NCBI GenBank assembly: GCA_950295325.1
Contig: OX485803.1
Location: 34,983,554-35,047,553 of the forward strand
Length of the DNA: 64,000 nucleotides
Reading direction: 5' to 3'
From: Polytrichum commune
Lineage: Eukaryota; Streptophyta; Polytrichopsida; Polytrichales; Polytrichaceae
The position numbers and the translations under genes were made by a program. Shown one piece after another: positions 1-11,159 of the stretch (position 1 is the first letter of the stretch; every line of letters begins with the position of its first letter). Below the pieces are notes generated by a model that saw only the letters and a program-made list of their open reading frames with translations, ran no database searches and was not told where the DNA came from.

Positions 1-122
1 ACAACCAACTCATAACATCAACGAACAACCTCGGAGAGCCTACTACAACCTTACTACAACCACCACTGGCAAATACATGGTTCACCTCTGCAAGTACTAA
101 AGATTGGGGGATAGGGAAATGG

Positions 123-1779
123 TGTGAGTGCAATGTTACGCCCACATGTGTTCTTAACCTCAAAGTTTATTAAAACCTTAGGCTAGGTAATTACATTGAA
201 TATTCAAAATATAAAAAGTTTGATGTTTTGTAACTTAGATGGGAATTGAGTTAGAGAGTGGGTTTGGGAGTTAATTAGAGCTTGAGATTGCGAAGAATGG
301 ATTTGGGAATTAGTTAAGGTTCGGTTAAGCTTAGAACCAAGCCACTAGGGCCATGTTTTATTGTTAGAAATGGGTTCCTTGCTGTTTGAATTGAGGGGGG
401 GGGGGTTTACCAAAGTGGATAATCGGGTCCACAGTTAGGAGGGGTCGGATCTCTCTCTCTCTCTCTCTTGTGGGGAATGGCGGAGCAGCCGTGCTGCGGG
501 GCGGAGTAGATACGGTTACAGGAATGTTGCCTTGGGGAGAGGATTGAATCCTTGGGTGCTGACTGGAGGTTATTGTTGGAGCAGCCAACAAGAGGCTGGA
601 GGGCGCTCCGAACTTAGTGACTACTGCAAGGAGGAAATCAACACTGAGAGGGGAAGTCGGAATCGGGTGGACTGTTCAATCCTTGCCCATCTGTGTGGGC
701 ATGAGTAGGGAGAAAACTGGGTTGCCGTGGCTGTGGCTGCCTGTAGGCGACAAGGAAGCTGGGAGAGCAAAGAAGGTGGGAGTTTCCGAGTGGTCTACAC
801 ACTGAATCTTTCCATGCTTCCAACAACCAGAAAATCAGATCGGGTGAGCTTCCGAAGAGTTGAGTGGAGATTCAAGGGCGGAAATTGCAGCTAGGCGAGA
901 GCATGTGATAATGTGTGGCGAGGGCAGTGGCATTTTGGGTTACAAACCTGGATGCCAAGTTACATTGGAAGGGAGGTGAGGTTACATGCTACTGTCAACA
1001 GTAACAGTTGACCGAGGGTGCGTTAGCACCGAAAACGAGAATGGGAGACAGAGCGCAATTGTGGCAGGACTCAGCTGCTAGCTGGGAAATTGTTGTAGGA
1101 GAAAACAGTTAGTTGCAGAGGGATTCGAATTTGCTAAGAGGTGGCCAGAGGTTGAATGCCGGTTGGAGCAATCCTCAAACTCTGAAGCCGTTTATGCTTG
1201 CCTGGTTCGGGATTCCGAGTGCTAATACACCGAATTGAGAGGGGAACGCTACTAGGGGGCAGGGCCGGAAGTACATCAACAGGGTGGATTGAGAAAACAA
1301 TCAGGGGAGGCAAAAGCTCTTCGTCGGCTCTCTACTGATTGTGGGTGAAGTGAGGAGGTTTCGGCAGCAATAAGGACCAACAATCAATGAAGTAACTGGT
1401 GGTAGGAGGAGTAGGGCAGAGCAGAAGGTTGTTGAAACCTTTATTCATTAGTGTTGGGTTTAGGTAGGAAGAGGGTTTAGTGTGGTTGATGGTTGAGGCC
1501 TTGGATAATGTGGCCTTGGAGTGGATGGACATCCATGGGTTCACAATGCATGGCCCAAGAACCATTAGGGTGGTACATCTAATTGGTTAGCTAGGGATGT
1601 TTAAGCATTTGTGAGTGCTAATGTATGCCATTATTTCAATATCAAGTGTGTGCTTGTGTGAACATCATTCACTGGTGTATTAGGCTGAATAGTGAGGAAA
1701 GGGAAAGTAGGTTGGAGTATGTGAGTCCTGAGCCTTCACCTGGACTACGACGCATAAGGGTGGAGGTTTATGGCTGACA
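123..1779 (+). mobile_element. Solo LTR, copy A, with 5-bp target duplication
   Basis: The block starts TGTGAGTGC and ends GGCTGACA, so it has the TG...CA ends of an LTR. It is flanked by a perfect 5-bp direct repeat, AATGG, at 118-122 and 1780-1784. Its start (GCCCACATGTGTT) and its end (CGACGCATAAGGGTGG followed by GTTTA and GGCT.ACA) match the reverse complement of 7609-9298, so the two are one family. The length is about 1.66 kb. No internal retrotransposon region lies beside it, so LTR-LTR recombination is the simplest origin. Its interior is richer in GC than the surroundings and the open frames in it are not genes. Copia or gypsy membership cannot be decided. Confidence 0.85.
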
Positions 1780-1852
1780 AATGGCCTAGCCTGCCCTAAG
1801 ATCTGGCTGCCTTTGTCATCTTGGCCGCGGGACCACCCTCACTTGTGATAAG

Positions 1853-1985
1853 CTCGTCGCCTCTTGTCTTGGTTGATTTGCCGCTCATTCATTTCAATAG
1901 ACTCGTTGCCCTCGTGCTTTGCTTGATTTTCCGCTCTCTCGTTTTGGTCAACTACCCTCATGTTTTGTAATCGTTGCCCTTGCTT
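1853..1985. repeat. Short minisatellite, about 52-bp unit
   Basis: Two to three degenerate copies of a unit containing CTCGTYGCC...TTGCTTGATTTKCCGCTC lie head to tail, for example at about 1871 and 1922. It runs directly into the 86-bp array that follows. Confidence 0.5.
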
Positions 1986-1987
1986 CC

Positions 1988-2220
1988 AATTGTGAAACCT
2001 CATCCAATCTGCAATTTTGATTAATCCTACCCTTTGTCACACTCTGTCTAGATCCAGCTCAGCCTGTGGGCCTAATTGTGAAGCCTAGCCAACTTGTGAT
2101 TTTCATTAGTCCTACCTTCTCTCACACTCTGCCAAGATCATGGCTCAGCCTCTTGACCTAATTGCAAAGCCTAACCAATCTGTGATTTTGATTAGTCCTA
2201 CCCTATCTCACACTCTGCCC
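1988..2220. repeat. Tandem repeat, 86-bp unit, about 2.7 copies
   Basis: The motif ATTAGTCCTACC followed by CTCACACTCTGCC recurs at 2025, 2111 and 2197, giving two exact 86-bp steps. Each unit also carries AATTGTGAAGCCTA.CCAA. No coding frame is preserved. Confidence 0.8.
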
Positions 2221-3470
2221 TAATTCACATACAAACATGCCCAAAGGTAAGTATGATCGTCAACCATTCACTACCCATGAAATTTACGCAAAGAATCAAC
2301 CTCACAGTAAAACCCTTAACCAACAACTAACCATATCACCAAAATGCCTTCATCATTCAAATTTGTCAAAACACCTATATTAGGGGTCGAGAGATGACCA
2401 CCAAATACTACCGAAATTGTGTTACTAGGACTCGTGAACCATTTGGATGCTTCATACCCATGGTCTACTTTTAGAGCACCCGACCTCCCCCTCTTCTCTC
2501 ACCCTTGGGGTGGAGCCTGCCTTGCTCCTGAATTCCTCCATACAACACTCCTCCCTCCTCCATCTCCTATAGGTGTAGTGGACTTTATTAAGGTTTCTGG
2601 AGGGTTTCTTGAGGGTTTTGGTTGGAAATGAATGGCTTTGGCTGGACGCAAGAGAGTCAACCCTTCGGTACAAATGGCAATATTCCCCTTTGAACTCACC
2701 TTGGGACTCCCCATTGGACTACCCTTTGCGATTGGCATTCATCTCATGCTTACTGTGGTTGGGGTTTCATATTTCAAAACATTCCCAAGCATATTCACAA
2801 AATAGTTGCTCCAGGGTATTAGAACAAACAAGACATTTATTATGGCCAAATGGAATCTAACAAAATGTCGGGATCTTATCCTTGTGTGATATTGTGAATT
2901 CCCACAATCTTCAAATGTTGTTTTCTCTTGGGCCGTGTCACTCACCTTGTTTTCAATTTTTCTTTCTAAATATGCTTGGTTGTGACATAGTCTTTGTGCA
3001 TCCATCTCCCATACTACCTTTTGTTTGGAATAATTGAGTTCGTGTGGGGACTCTTTTGTTACACTCTGAGATCTTGATTAGTCTTTATTTCAATATTGTC
3101 CACTTTAGTTGCTTGATGAAAGAGAATAATAATTGGTTCTTCTTCCTACGCCTCCTTAGTGGTGTGGCATGATGTAGTTCTTGCATCTATAACACAACCT
3201 ATGGGGTGGTAGTGTATGTGATCATTCATGTTAAGGACTTGCTCTATTGTCCATGTTGCTAATGTAATGTCACAAGAAATATTGATTTAGGGTTAGGGTT
3301 GTAGGAGTAGGGTTTGGACATCACATTATTAATTGTTGTCATATAATACTATTGTATTCAAGTGATTGGTTCGGATTACGCAATTTATTTCTTGCTCAAC
3401 CCCATTTTGTCAATACAAATAGTGGGGATGACGCACTTTTTAATTCTTTAAGTACTTCCAATACTTCCTA
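2221..3470. other. AT-rich intergenic stretch, nothing recognised
   Basis: I see no gene, tandem repeat or element ends here. A short telomere-like TTTAGGGTTAGGG occurs at about 3287 as an isolated motif. The stretch ends at the ATG of the coding relic at 3471. Confidence 0.5.
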
Positions 3471-6400
3471 ATGGCTACAATTCAAACACGCGGATTGTTT
3501 GTGCCATTTACTTTGCCTCTCAAGGATGACGGTTTTGTTGGTGTTTCAAAAAATCTACTTGGTTTAAGGTTTAACCTCCAAATTGGATCCATGTACGTTG
3601 AGCTTGAGATGTATTCCAAAGAAAAAGATGTCTCTAAAACAATACTAATGCATAAGACCCCAAAGGAAGATGGGACAATGTGGATTATGGGGCCAAGCTC
3701 ATTTAGGGTTATAGAAATGTTTGAGTCCCATATGCTTTCATCATCATTCTCACAAATGAAACTAGGGCATCGACAATCCAATTGCTAGCATTCCCAACCG
3801 TTGATCTAAAGCCCGTCAAAAATGATGTTTTGGTGTTATTTCATTTTGAGGGTGACATTTGTCCAACAATGGATCTATCTTACACATCGCCTTTTTTTAG
3901 AAGTACAACTCGGATTCCATTAAACCTCCAATGGATGTTGCTTAAACTCCTTACAATCCTTTTGATATGAGGTTGTCTCAACAGAGAACTTTGTCTTAAT
4001 GTCCACCACTCCACCCAATTTCATCATCTTTAGGCAATGCATTGAGATTGACAAAGTTCAATAAAAGGTTTAAATATGATCTTGCCACAACGGATTTTGA
4101 CAATAAAGATGTTCATGAAGTCAATTATTTGCCCCCATTTTATAATGGCGATTTCATGTTTGTGTTCCCCTTGTGGTATCATGTGTTCCTAGCGAATATG
4201 ATCGTTTCATGGACGACATGGACAAGATGTGCAACGAACACCCTTGGTGCACAACAAAAACAACAAATATCCAAAATGTTTTGGTTTCCCCTTTAGATGG
4301 TCTAGTTGTGCCAGTCATGTGAGTGTACAAACAAGTATTGTGATTGTTTGTATCGCAATGGAGGCATTCCATACTGAATGGATAGGATCAACTCTTACAT
4401 AAATTTTTAATAGCACTAGTAGCCCTGGATAAATCAAAATTGTAGGGTAAGGTATGTTGTTGCACACAAGTGTGCATTGCATTGTATTATGCTCGAATAA
4501 GATATGTCCATTTTGACATCTCTTGAGATGTCAATGGCATGTATACATCTTGATGTTCATGAACATCTTTTGTCCAACGGTACATATCATGAGTCACTTG
4601 ACATGGCTTACCAATGCATTGCCATGAGGTTATGAAAACATCCATTGCCAAGTATTTAGCTATTGTAATGGCAACAAATAATTTTTTTTTTCAAACTAGC
4701 TTCTGAAGTCTTCATCAAATAGTGATGTACATCACCTCAAAGGTTCACCTCTTGAGGTGGTTATGGATGAATTCAATACACTTGCCTCCCCAAATCGTTG
4801 CAACTTTAGGTCCGGTTGAAAATGTTTTGATCGTAGTGAAATGTGTACATTTAATAATATCATAGAGCTAAAAGACCGTTTGGGATTCATATGTATGTAT
4901 ATGGAAGCATGTTCCTAGGGTAGTCCAAAGACAATGTGTTTGTCTTCAAAAATGTTAGTGAACCTTCTATGGAGTGGTGTTGATCATGTGAAGCATATGC
5001 AAGTTGTTGGGGATACGAAGCATTCGTAGATAATATTTGACCATGTGAAATGTTTGAAGGATTGGACCACTATCGCGTGTTATGTGTACGATAGTAGGTA
5101 TTGTAAGGTCCTAACAATCATGTGTTATGACATATAATTTGAAGATGGTGTAGCTTAGATCTTATTATTTTAAAATAAAAAATAAAACTTGAGTCCCATC
5201 GTGGGAGACTATGGAATGTCACACGTGAATTTCAAAGGTTTCTCTGCAGACAATGCTCACGGGTATTGAAATGCAGTTAGGAAGATATAGAAAGAGGGTG
5301 ATTCAAAGTTGCCAAAGATGGGACACGAGTGCACATATCTTTTCCACTGGTTATCAAACTTGGATAAGGTGACACACAAAAATATGAAAGCTTCACTGCA
5401 ATTTCACCACAAACAACTATGCAAGGACTATAAGGACATAAATTTTTTTTTGAAGAAGTCAACAATAAATATCATGTGATTTGATCATGGTGGTTGTCAC
5501 TTGGAGTTGCCACGGGATAAGACATCATTGGACTCTCTTAGTGGTTTGGTTTCTAGCACTTTTGTTAGAGGCAATGGGGTGGTCATATGATTCTTGTAAA
5601 TGCATTACCAAATTGTATCATGCAATATGTTTTAATTTTGAATATCTAAATATATATATACATTACTACAATTTATGTGGTGTTCACATGACTTAACTAT
5701 AGATGAACATGTGGAAATGAGCACATGGAAGCTTGTAGAGACAATACACAACAAGTGACTTCAACAGTCTGGTAACAAGATGATTTGCATGTATAAAACA
5801 ACAATGGACGATATGGTTTGCACGTTCATGCAAATTGCAAATTACTTGTTGTGATTGAAAGGTAGTTCCAGATAAAGGCCCGAATTCTTTGTCCTTGAAA
5901 TTGGAAGTTGCTACTACATGTGGAGACCCCAAGTTCATGATAGATGCCATGAAGTCATATTTAGGTGCAGAAATCCTTAAAACAAGGGATTGTGCCTTGG
6001 AGGGTTTGGAGTTGTTTGGATCCACCAAACAACAACTTGATCCGCCACCAAGTGCCAATTGCTACTCACATTGACATGACAAGGTAAATTACTTCATTCA
6101 TCTCCCCAATACTAGGGCAAAAAAGACATGCATAGAAGCATCGTTGAACTTTGTAGAGCATGGTGGCTCACACCACATCAATGTTAGAGACCAATTGTGT
6201 TTCTTACGATAAGCACATTGCATGATTGCCAACCAACTTTGCCAAGAGATGTTGGTGATGCAAGCTATTACAAGGGCTTGAAGGAGTACCGCTCCACCAA
6301 CAATGTGGAGTAGAGTTTTGGTTTTGCCTTGACGACATCAAACGTTGTGTAGGTTGCAACAAGAAGAAACTTGTGTTGGATTGGCTTTTAGTACCCATCA

Positions 6401-6950
6401 CATGGCTGGTGAAGATTGGACTCAATCTATTTGATATAGATATATAGATAATGGCGCTTGAGGATGTTGGATATTAATTGTAGTAGAGGGAGGCACTTCC
6501 ACCTCATCGTAGGCTTTCAACAATTGCAACCCTCCCCCTCCCTGGGTCACATTACCATGTGCCACCAAATCCAGACACCTACCCTACTTTGAGGTTTGGA
6601 AAGATAGTGCGTCACAATTTGGGAGCACCAACTACATACCACAAAACAAAAGGAGAGCACCATTTCATTATTGTAGTTTAGAATGTTAATCAACATCGTT
6701 TCCAAGGAGGACACCGCATACCGTGTCACGCATTGCACATGCCCAAACTTCACAAAAATGTCACCGCAATCTTTGGGAAAGAAAGGGAAATGGGTGTACT
6801 GCAAACATCTTTATTATGTGTCTAGATTTTAAACAAGGTGCACTATGATAGTGAGAAGTTCATTCATGCTCCGAACTTTACCTACAATGACTTTATGCGG
6901 CTACTTGAACTTGTTGGTGTTGTAGATTGTGAGAAAATTTCCAAATGTTG
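3471..6950 (+). pseudogene. Decayed SWIM-finger transposase-like (MULE-type) gene
   Basis: Pieces of one long protein can be followed on the plus strand through many frameshifts and stops. The 105-residue N-terminal frame starts at 3471 with MATIQTRGLFVPF. A piece at 4042-4296 contains FDNKDVHEVNYLPPFYNGDF. At about 5010-5150 it reads IIFDHVKCLKDWTT...CYVYDSRYCKVLTI. At about 5225-5450 it reads VNFKGFSADNAHGY, FHWLSNLDKVT and HHKQLCKDYKDI. A frame at 5889-6074 follows, and about 6230-6440 encodes GDASYYKGLKEYRSTNNVE. The last part is a SWIM finger (6683-6835) and a tail ending EKFIHAPNFTYNDFMRLLEL (stop at 6950). The order RNase H-like core then SWIM finger is that of MULE/FAR1-type transposases. 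The family name is an inference; the continuous decayed coding character is seen. Inverted repeat ends and a target duplication were not found. The gene cannot make a functional product. Confidence 0.6.
6683..6835 (+). other. SWIM zinc-finger segment of the relic
   Basis: One open frame reads TAYRVTHCTCPNF, about 16 residues, then KWVYCKHLYYV. This fits the SWIM pattern CxC...CxH, with cysteines in CTC and the Cys/His pair in CKH. A frameshift after the stop at about 6833 leads into the tail at 6845-6950. In MULE-type transposases and FAR1 proteins this finger follows the catalytic core, which is its position here. Confidence 0.7.
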
Positions 6951-7603
6951 AGTTTGCTCGCTTGGTTAAGTATGCCAATAAGTGACTTGTACTAGTGTAG
7001 GTTGTCATAATAAAAACAACAATGGACTAATGATTTATGGAAGTAATCATCATGGTAATAACCCCCCTTCATACTTTTTCATTTAAAATGTTAATACTTT
7101 ATTTTAGACTGATTACAATAAAATGATTTCCAACTTATTGGTGTAGAGCTTAAAGCCATGAAAATTTACTAAATTGGGGTCACCGCTCTGTGAACCCTTG
7201 GAGTGGTCCACCACTCCGCGGGATCGCTTTTAGTTAGAATGTTAGTATTAAAATTCAGAATTGATAGGGAATTTAGGGAAAATTAGTTCATTTAGCAATT
7301 AGCCTAGAAGAAGGAAGGTCAGAATGAAAACTAAATAATGCTAGAAAATAGCAAGTAAAAAAAATGCTAGCTAGTAAAAACAATTAGCTAAGATTTAAGT
7401 TAGTAGATGCTAGCTAAGAAATTATTAGTTTATTAATTAATAAGGGCCACACAAGACTATTGGAGGTGTTTGGCATAAGAAGACAAAATCGACGTGAAGA
7501 CTTTTGAAAAAAATAAAAATAGCAAGGGGGCTACTTGTCCACTTGTCCCCTTACCAACTCGATGGCAAACATTTAGAAAGATTTCTAAGGTTTCCCGTCG
7601 GAG
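6951..7603. other. Host sequence left of solo LTR B, no gene seen
   Basis: AT-rich DNA with the short palindrome GGAGTGGTCCACCACTCC at about 7200-7217. It would have been contiguous with 9304 onward before the LTR at 7609-9298 arrived. Confidence 0.45.
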
Positions 7604-7608
7604 CCACC

Positions 7609-9298
7609 TGTTAGCCCTAAACCCCCACCCTTATGCGTCGGTGGTCCTAGTAAAGGAATAAGGCTCACATGTTCCCCCCCGAGTCCTCGGTCTCACCAAT
7701 TCGTCACCTTTGCTGGGACATATAACCAAATATCAATCACACTCTTTTTATTTAAGTTTTACGGGGCTTTAGTATTGAGAAATACTTATGCACCCAGGAT
7801 ACATATATCAACAACAACACACTAGGACTTGCCTTCACTCCTAAATCCCTACCTATTCCTCTATACTACTACACTAACTAACCCCCACCCCCTTTACTAG
7901 TTTGATTGGGTGTCCCCTTTCGCCTACGAGCCCATGTAAACCCCTGGGACAACCCTAACCTCTAACCGCTTCCAGCTTTCCCCGAATTCTCCCCTGGTCT
8001 GCCCAACCGGTCAGCACCGTATACCCTGGTGGTTACAACACCGGTACGCTTGAGCTCTACCTCCTTCGGTGACAGTTGGTCCCGAGGCCGTTGGCCTCCC
8101 GGCCGTCTCTATTCCTCCCCATCTTCCCATGTTTTCCCAATGGCCACTGCTCCTCCTCTTCGGGGTTGCTCCCCTTTGAATACTGACGATCGGTCTCTGG
8201 ATTGCTGCCATGGCTACCCAATCCGTCTGCAATCGGCCAGCATTCAACCCTAGAACTGTGCTGGTAGCTGCCAATCTACCCTTCTGATCTCCCGAACGCC
8301 CTGGATTCACATTGAAAACCAATGCCAGATGCTAAACTGTCTTGGCCTCATTAGTCGACTGCCTTACAATGCAGGCCACCTTTGTATTGCTGGCAGTGTT
8401 AGGTGCGGCTCAAAAACTCCAATCAATCTTTAAATCCCGTTTCCGACCCAATACCAACACAAAACATTCTGAATTGCACTTGAAATTTGACTCATCTGCA
8501 CGTCCTTCAGGTGCGCTGCCACCATTCAAGCAATACAGGAGTTCCAACGCCGACCCTCGCCGAATTTCCCTGGATGTAGCCAGTGCAGCCTCCTCCACCC
8601 GAATACAGCTCGCAACTCCTCTCAATGTAGGCCCTTCCCTTCCTCTCGGTCCGCTACCCAGAATCCAGCGCGCCACCCTGGCCGCATTGTGTTGCCCCCC
8701 GCCGTCACACTTTCGGCAGCTCGCTAAATCTCTCTTCTTCCGCAGTCGTTGCAGCTGTGTCCAATCCCTGCTGCCCAGGCAGCCTAGGATCGTCAACTCA
8801 AAAAATACCCACACCCTTGATATGAGCGGAAGGCTCCTCCTTCCGCCCTGCCGCAACTAGCCCTTCTCCTTTTCGGCCTACCTGAAAAAACCTGAAGCTC
8901 TCGATCCCAGGGGCTCTCCTTTCCTGCACCGAATCCGGAGTCTTTCTTCTAAAACCCCGAACCTCTCCCCTTAAATGGGCAGTGAGGATCCTCATTCAAA
9001 CTCTAAAACCCAGCCTCTACACTTAAATGAACACTGGTGGTACCTAAATAATTTAATTCCACACCAACCATCTCATTTAAGGCCTCAAGGCCTAAATCAA
9101 AACCATTGCACGACTTCTAGTCTCTTTCTATCCTATTTCAATCCTAAAATGTGAATCCCCTATCCTAACTTCTAACCTCAATTAGATTAGAGGTGCTCAT
9201 TCTTTTTAAGTTTTTATAAGGTATTATTAAATCCAAACTTAAACCCCATTCAATTCTAAATTTTAAAACACATGTGGGCATATATTTTTGGGCTTACA
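7609..9298 (-). mobile_element. Solo LTR, copy B, with 5-bp target duplication
   Basis: Read on the minus strand it starts TGTAAGCCC (9298) and ends GGGCTAACA (7609). The 5-bp duplication CCACC flanks it at 7604-7608 and 9299-9303. It is about 1690 bp and shares terminal sequence with copy A at 123-1779 in the opposite orientation. The interior is distinctly more GC- and CpG-rich than the flanks. The open frames of 148-172 codons inside it overlap each other on opposite strands and are not convincing genes. Confidence 0.87.
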
Positions 9299-9303
9299 CC
9301 ACC

Positions 9304-10740
9304 TTGGTGAGAGGGTCACAACCTCAACCGAGAAAACCCCCTAGACAAAATTTCGGGAAAAAGTTCGAAGAATAGAGCCGGTGGCGGAGAAATCCAACCA
9401 TTTTTTGAGAGGGTTAAAAATCCCCTCCTTCCACTTTGTTCATTCTCTCTTCTTCTAATGCTTTGGCGAAGCTCTGCTTCAATATAGTTAAGAAAACATT
9501 CTATCTTGCATTCTCAATATATTAATAGAAAGACTTAAGAAATTTTTCTATTTTCTCTCCTAGTTAGAATATGTGTTTATTAACACACCAAAAATTTAAT
9601 TTCTTTCTTTTGTAAGGATAGGTTGGATTGTAGGATTACAAGTGGAGGCATTGTAGACCTCAGCTGCTAATACCCTGAAAGCTTAGTTCATGAGCTAGAA
9701 CAAATTAATTCTCATTTTTGCCTTATAGAGATTTTCTATAGCTATTCATGGCCGTTTCCCATTTGTGATTTGGTTAAAGTGGTAATTAGTTATGAATTTT
9801 CAAAAATGAAATGAAAAAATTGGGTGGTCATTTTTTCCTAGTTAGATCTTGTTAATATCTTTCCAATGGTGTAAGAAAAGCCTAGATCTAAGTAGTAATG
9901 AATTTACCATGGATTTTTTAAGTTGGAAGTTGGATAGGTGGGTTGGAAAGATCGGTTGAATCGACCTCGCACTTCCAACCCTTATAACTTTTGCATTTTT
10001 TATCCGATTAAAGTGATTTTTAGATCGTTGGAAAGATAATTACGTGCACTAAGTAAATGCATTATGCTTAGGCCTAAATTATAGTGTAAAAGAAACAATT
10101 GATATTTTAATTGTTAACTAAGGTAAGTTTTACAATCAAACTAGTTACAAGAAATGGGGCAAGGTCGACGTCCGGGTTGTGGAGTAAGGAAGGAGGTAGC
10201 CGCTCGGCCTACATTGAGCCCAATCAACCGAGGATAATTGAGCTAAACTAACTAACTTTAGCCTTTTATTTAGGGTTGGAAGGAGCGCGGCCAAGGTATG
10301 CATCTCTAAACCTATTTACCTATCTTGTAAAGTCAAGTGGCTTGACCACTTGGCCTTAGAAAGTTCCGAGCTAAGGGGTGATGCCTATTATATAAATGTA
10401 GTGAGGTAGGATGTGCAAATGAAATTAACTAATTAAGAAAGAATTTGTGTAAAGGGTAGGACTTAGGTCAAGGTCCACAACTTAGGAAATGAAATATAAC
10501 TAAATAAAGAAATAGAAAGAATTGAATGGTATATCAAATCGTCGTTATTCCGTTCATTGAGCTAGGGTGGTATGAGTCACACCCGGTTGGTGTGTATTAG
10601 AACCATCCTAATTCACAAATTAGGATTGTGTTGGTTTTAAGGCCAGTGCGTCTGCACTAAGAATAGGTTGTAGATTAAAGTTAGAACTAGATATGAAATT
10701 GATTAGTGGAGTTTAGAGCTATAATAGTAAAAAACTAAGG
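9304..10740. other. Unassigned sequence right of solo LTR B
   Basis: This continues the sequence interrupted by the LTR. A short inverted pair, CCTAATT...AAATTAGG, sits at about 10606-10624. It may be untranslated DNA of an older element, but I found no termini and no coding frame. Confidence 0.35.
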
Positions 10741-10970
10741 TCCAACCTCCGGATGTACTACAACGCATATTTAATTTCCCTTAAAAATCTAAGTACTCAC
10801 GTTATACACCTATCATTCGGGTTCGACTTGGGCACCTGCAAGTGCAAGCCACCTTCACCAAAGGGCTTGTGTGATACTTTTGGACTCCATTGGAAGGGGG
10901 TGGCCCAAAAGTACCACACACTCACATTTTGTTATTTATTACTTATGTGTTACCGCTCACCGCTCACTAT

Positions 10971-11051
10971 TCATTGCTCATTGCTCATTGCTCATGTCAT
11001 AGCTTCCCTCGCTCCAAGGGGGTGTGTAAGACCCTCCCCACCTATATATAA
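10971..11051 (+). promoter_or_regulatory. Possible TATA box with short upstream repeats
   Basis: CTATATATAAGG at 11042-11053 has a good TATA-box form. Just upstream lies CATTGCT repeated three times (10973-10995). It stands about 110 bp before the start of the decayed coding region at about 11160, so it could be the promoter of that element. There is no evidence of activity. Confidence 0.25.
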
Positions 11052-11159
11052 GGTGGGAGGCCTGATTGAGCTCACTTTCAAACAACCCACCTCAAGTGGG
11101 ACATTAGGATCTAGCATGCCTAGCATACTTTGCCCAATGTTCAAAGAGGGTCAAAGAAA

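Noticed and set aside
3284-3300. Telomere-like TTTAGGGTTAGGG.
   Set aside because: Fewer than three units at one place; no interstitial telomere array.
7590-7608. A primer binding site (TGGCTCCGACGGG on the minus strand) after LTR copy B.
   Set aside because: The CCACC target duplication shows that this is host sequence next to a solo LTR, so the match to a primer site is coincidental.
8342-8860. 172-codon frame on the plus strand and a 148-codon frame opposite it.
   Set aside because: Both lie inside the GC-rich solo LTR, oppose each other and show no protein similarity that I recognise.
123-9298. The two LTR copies as the ends of one retrotransposon.
   Set aside because: They are in opposite orientation and each has its own target duplication, so they are separate solo LTRs.
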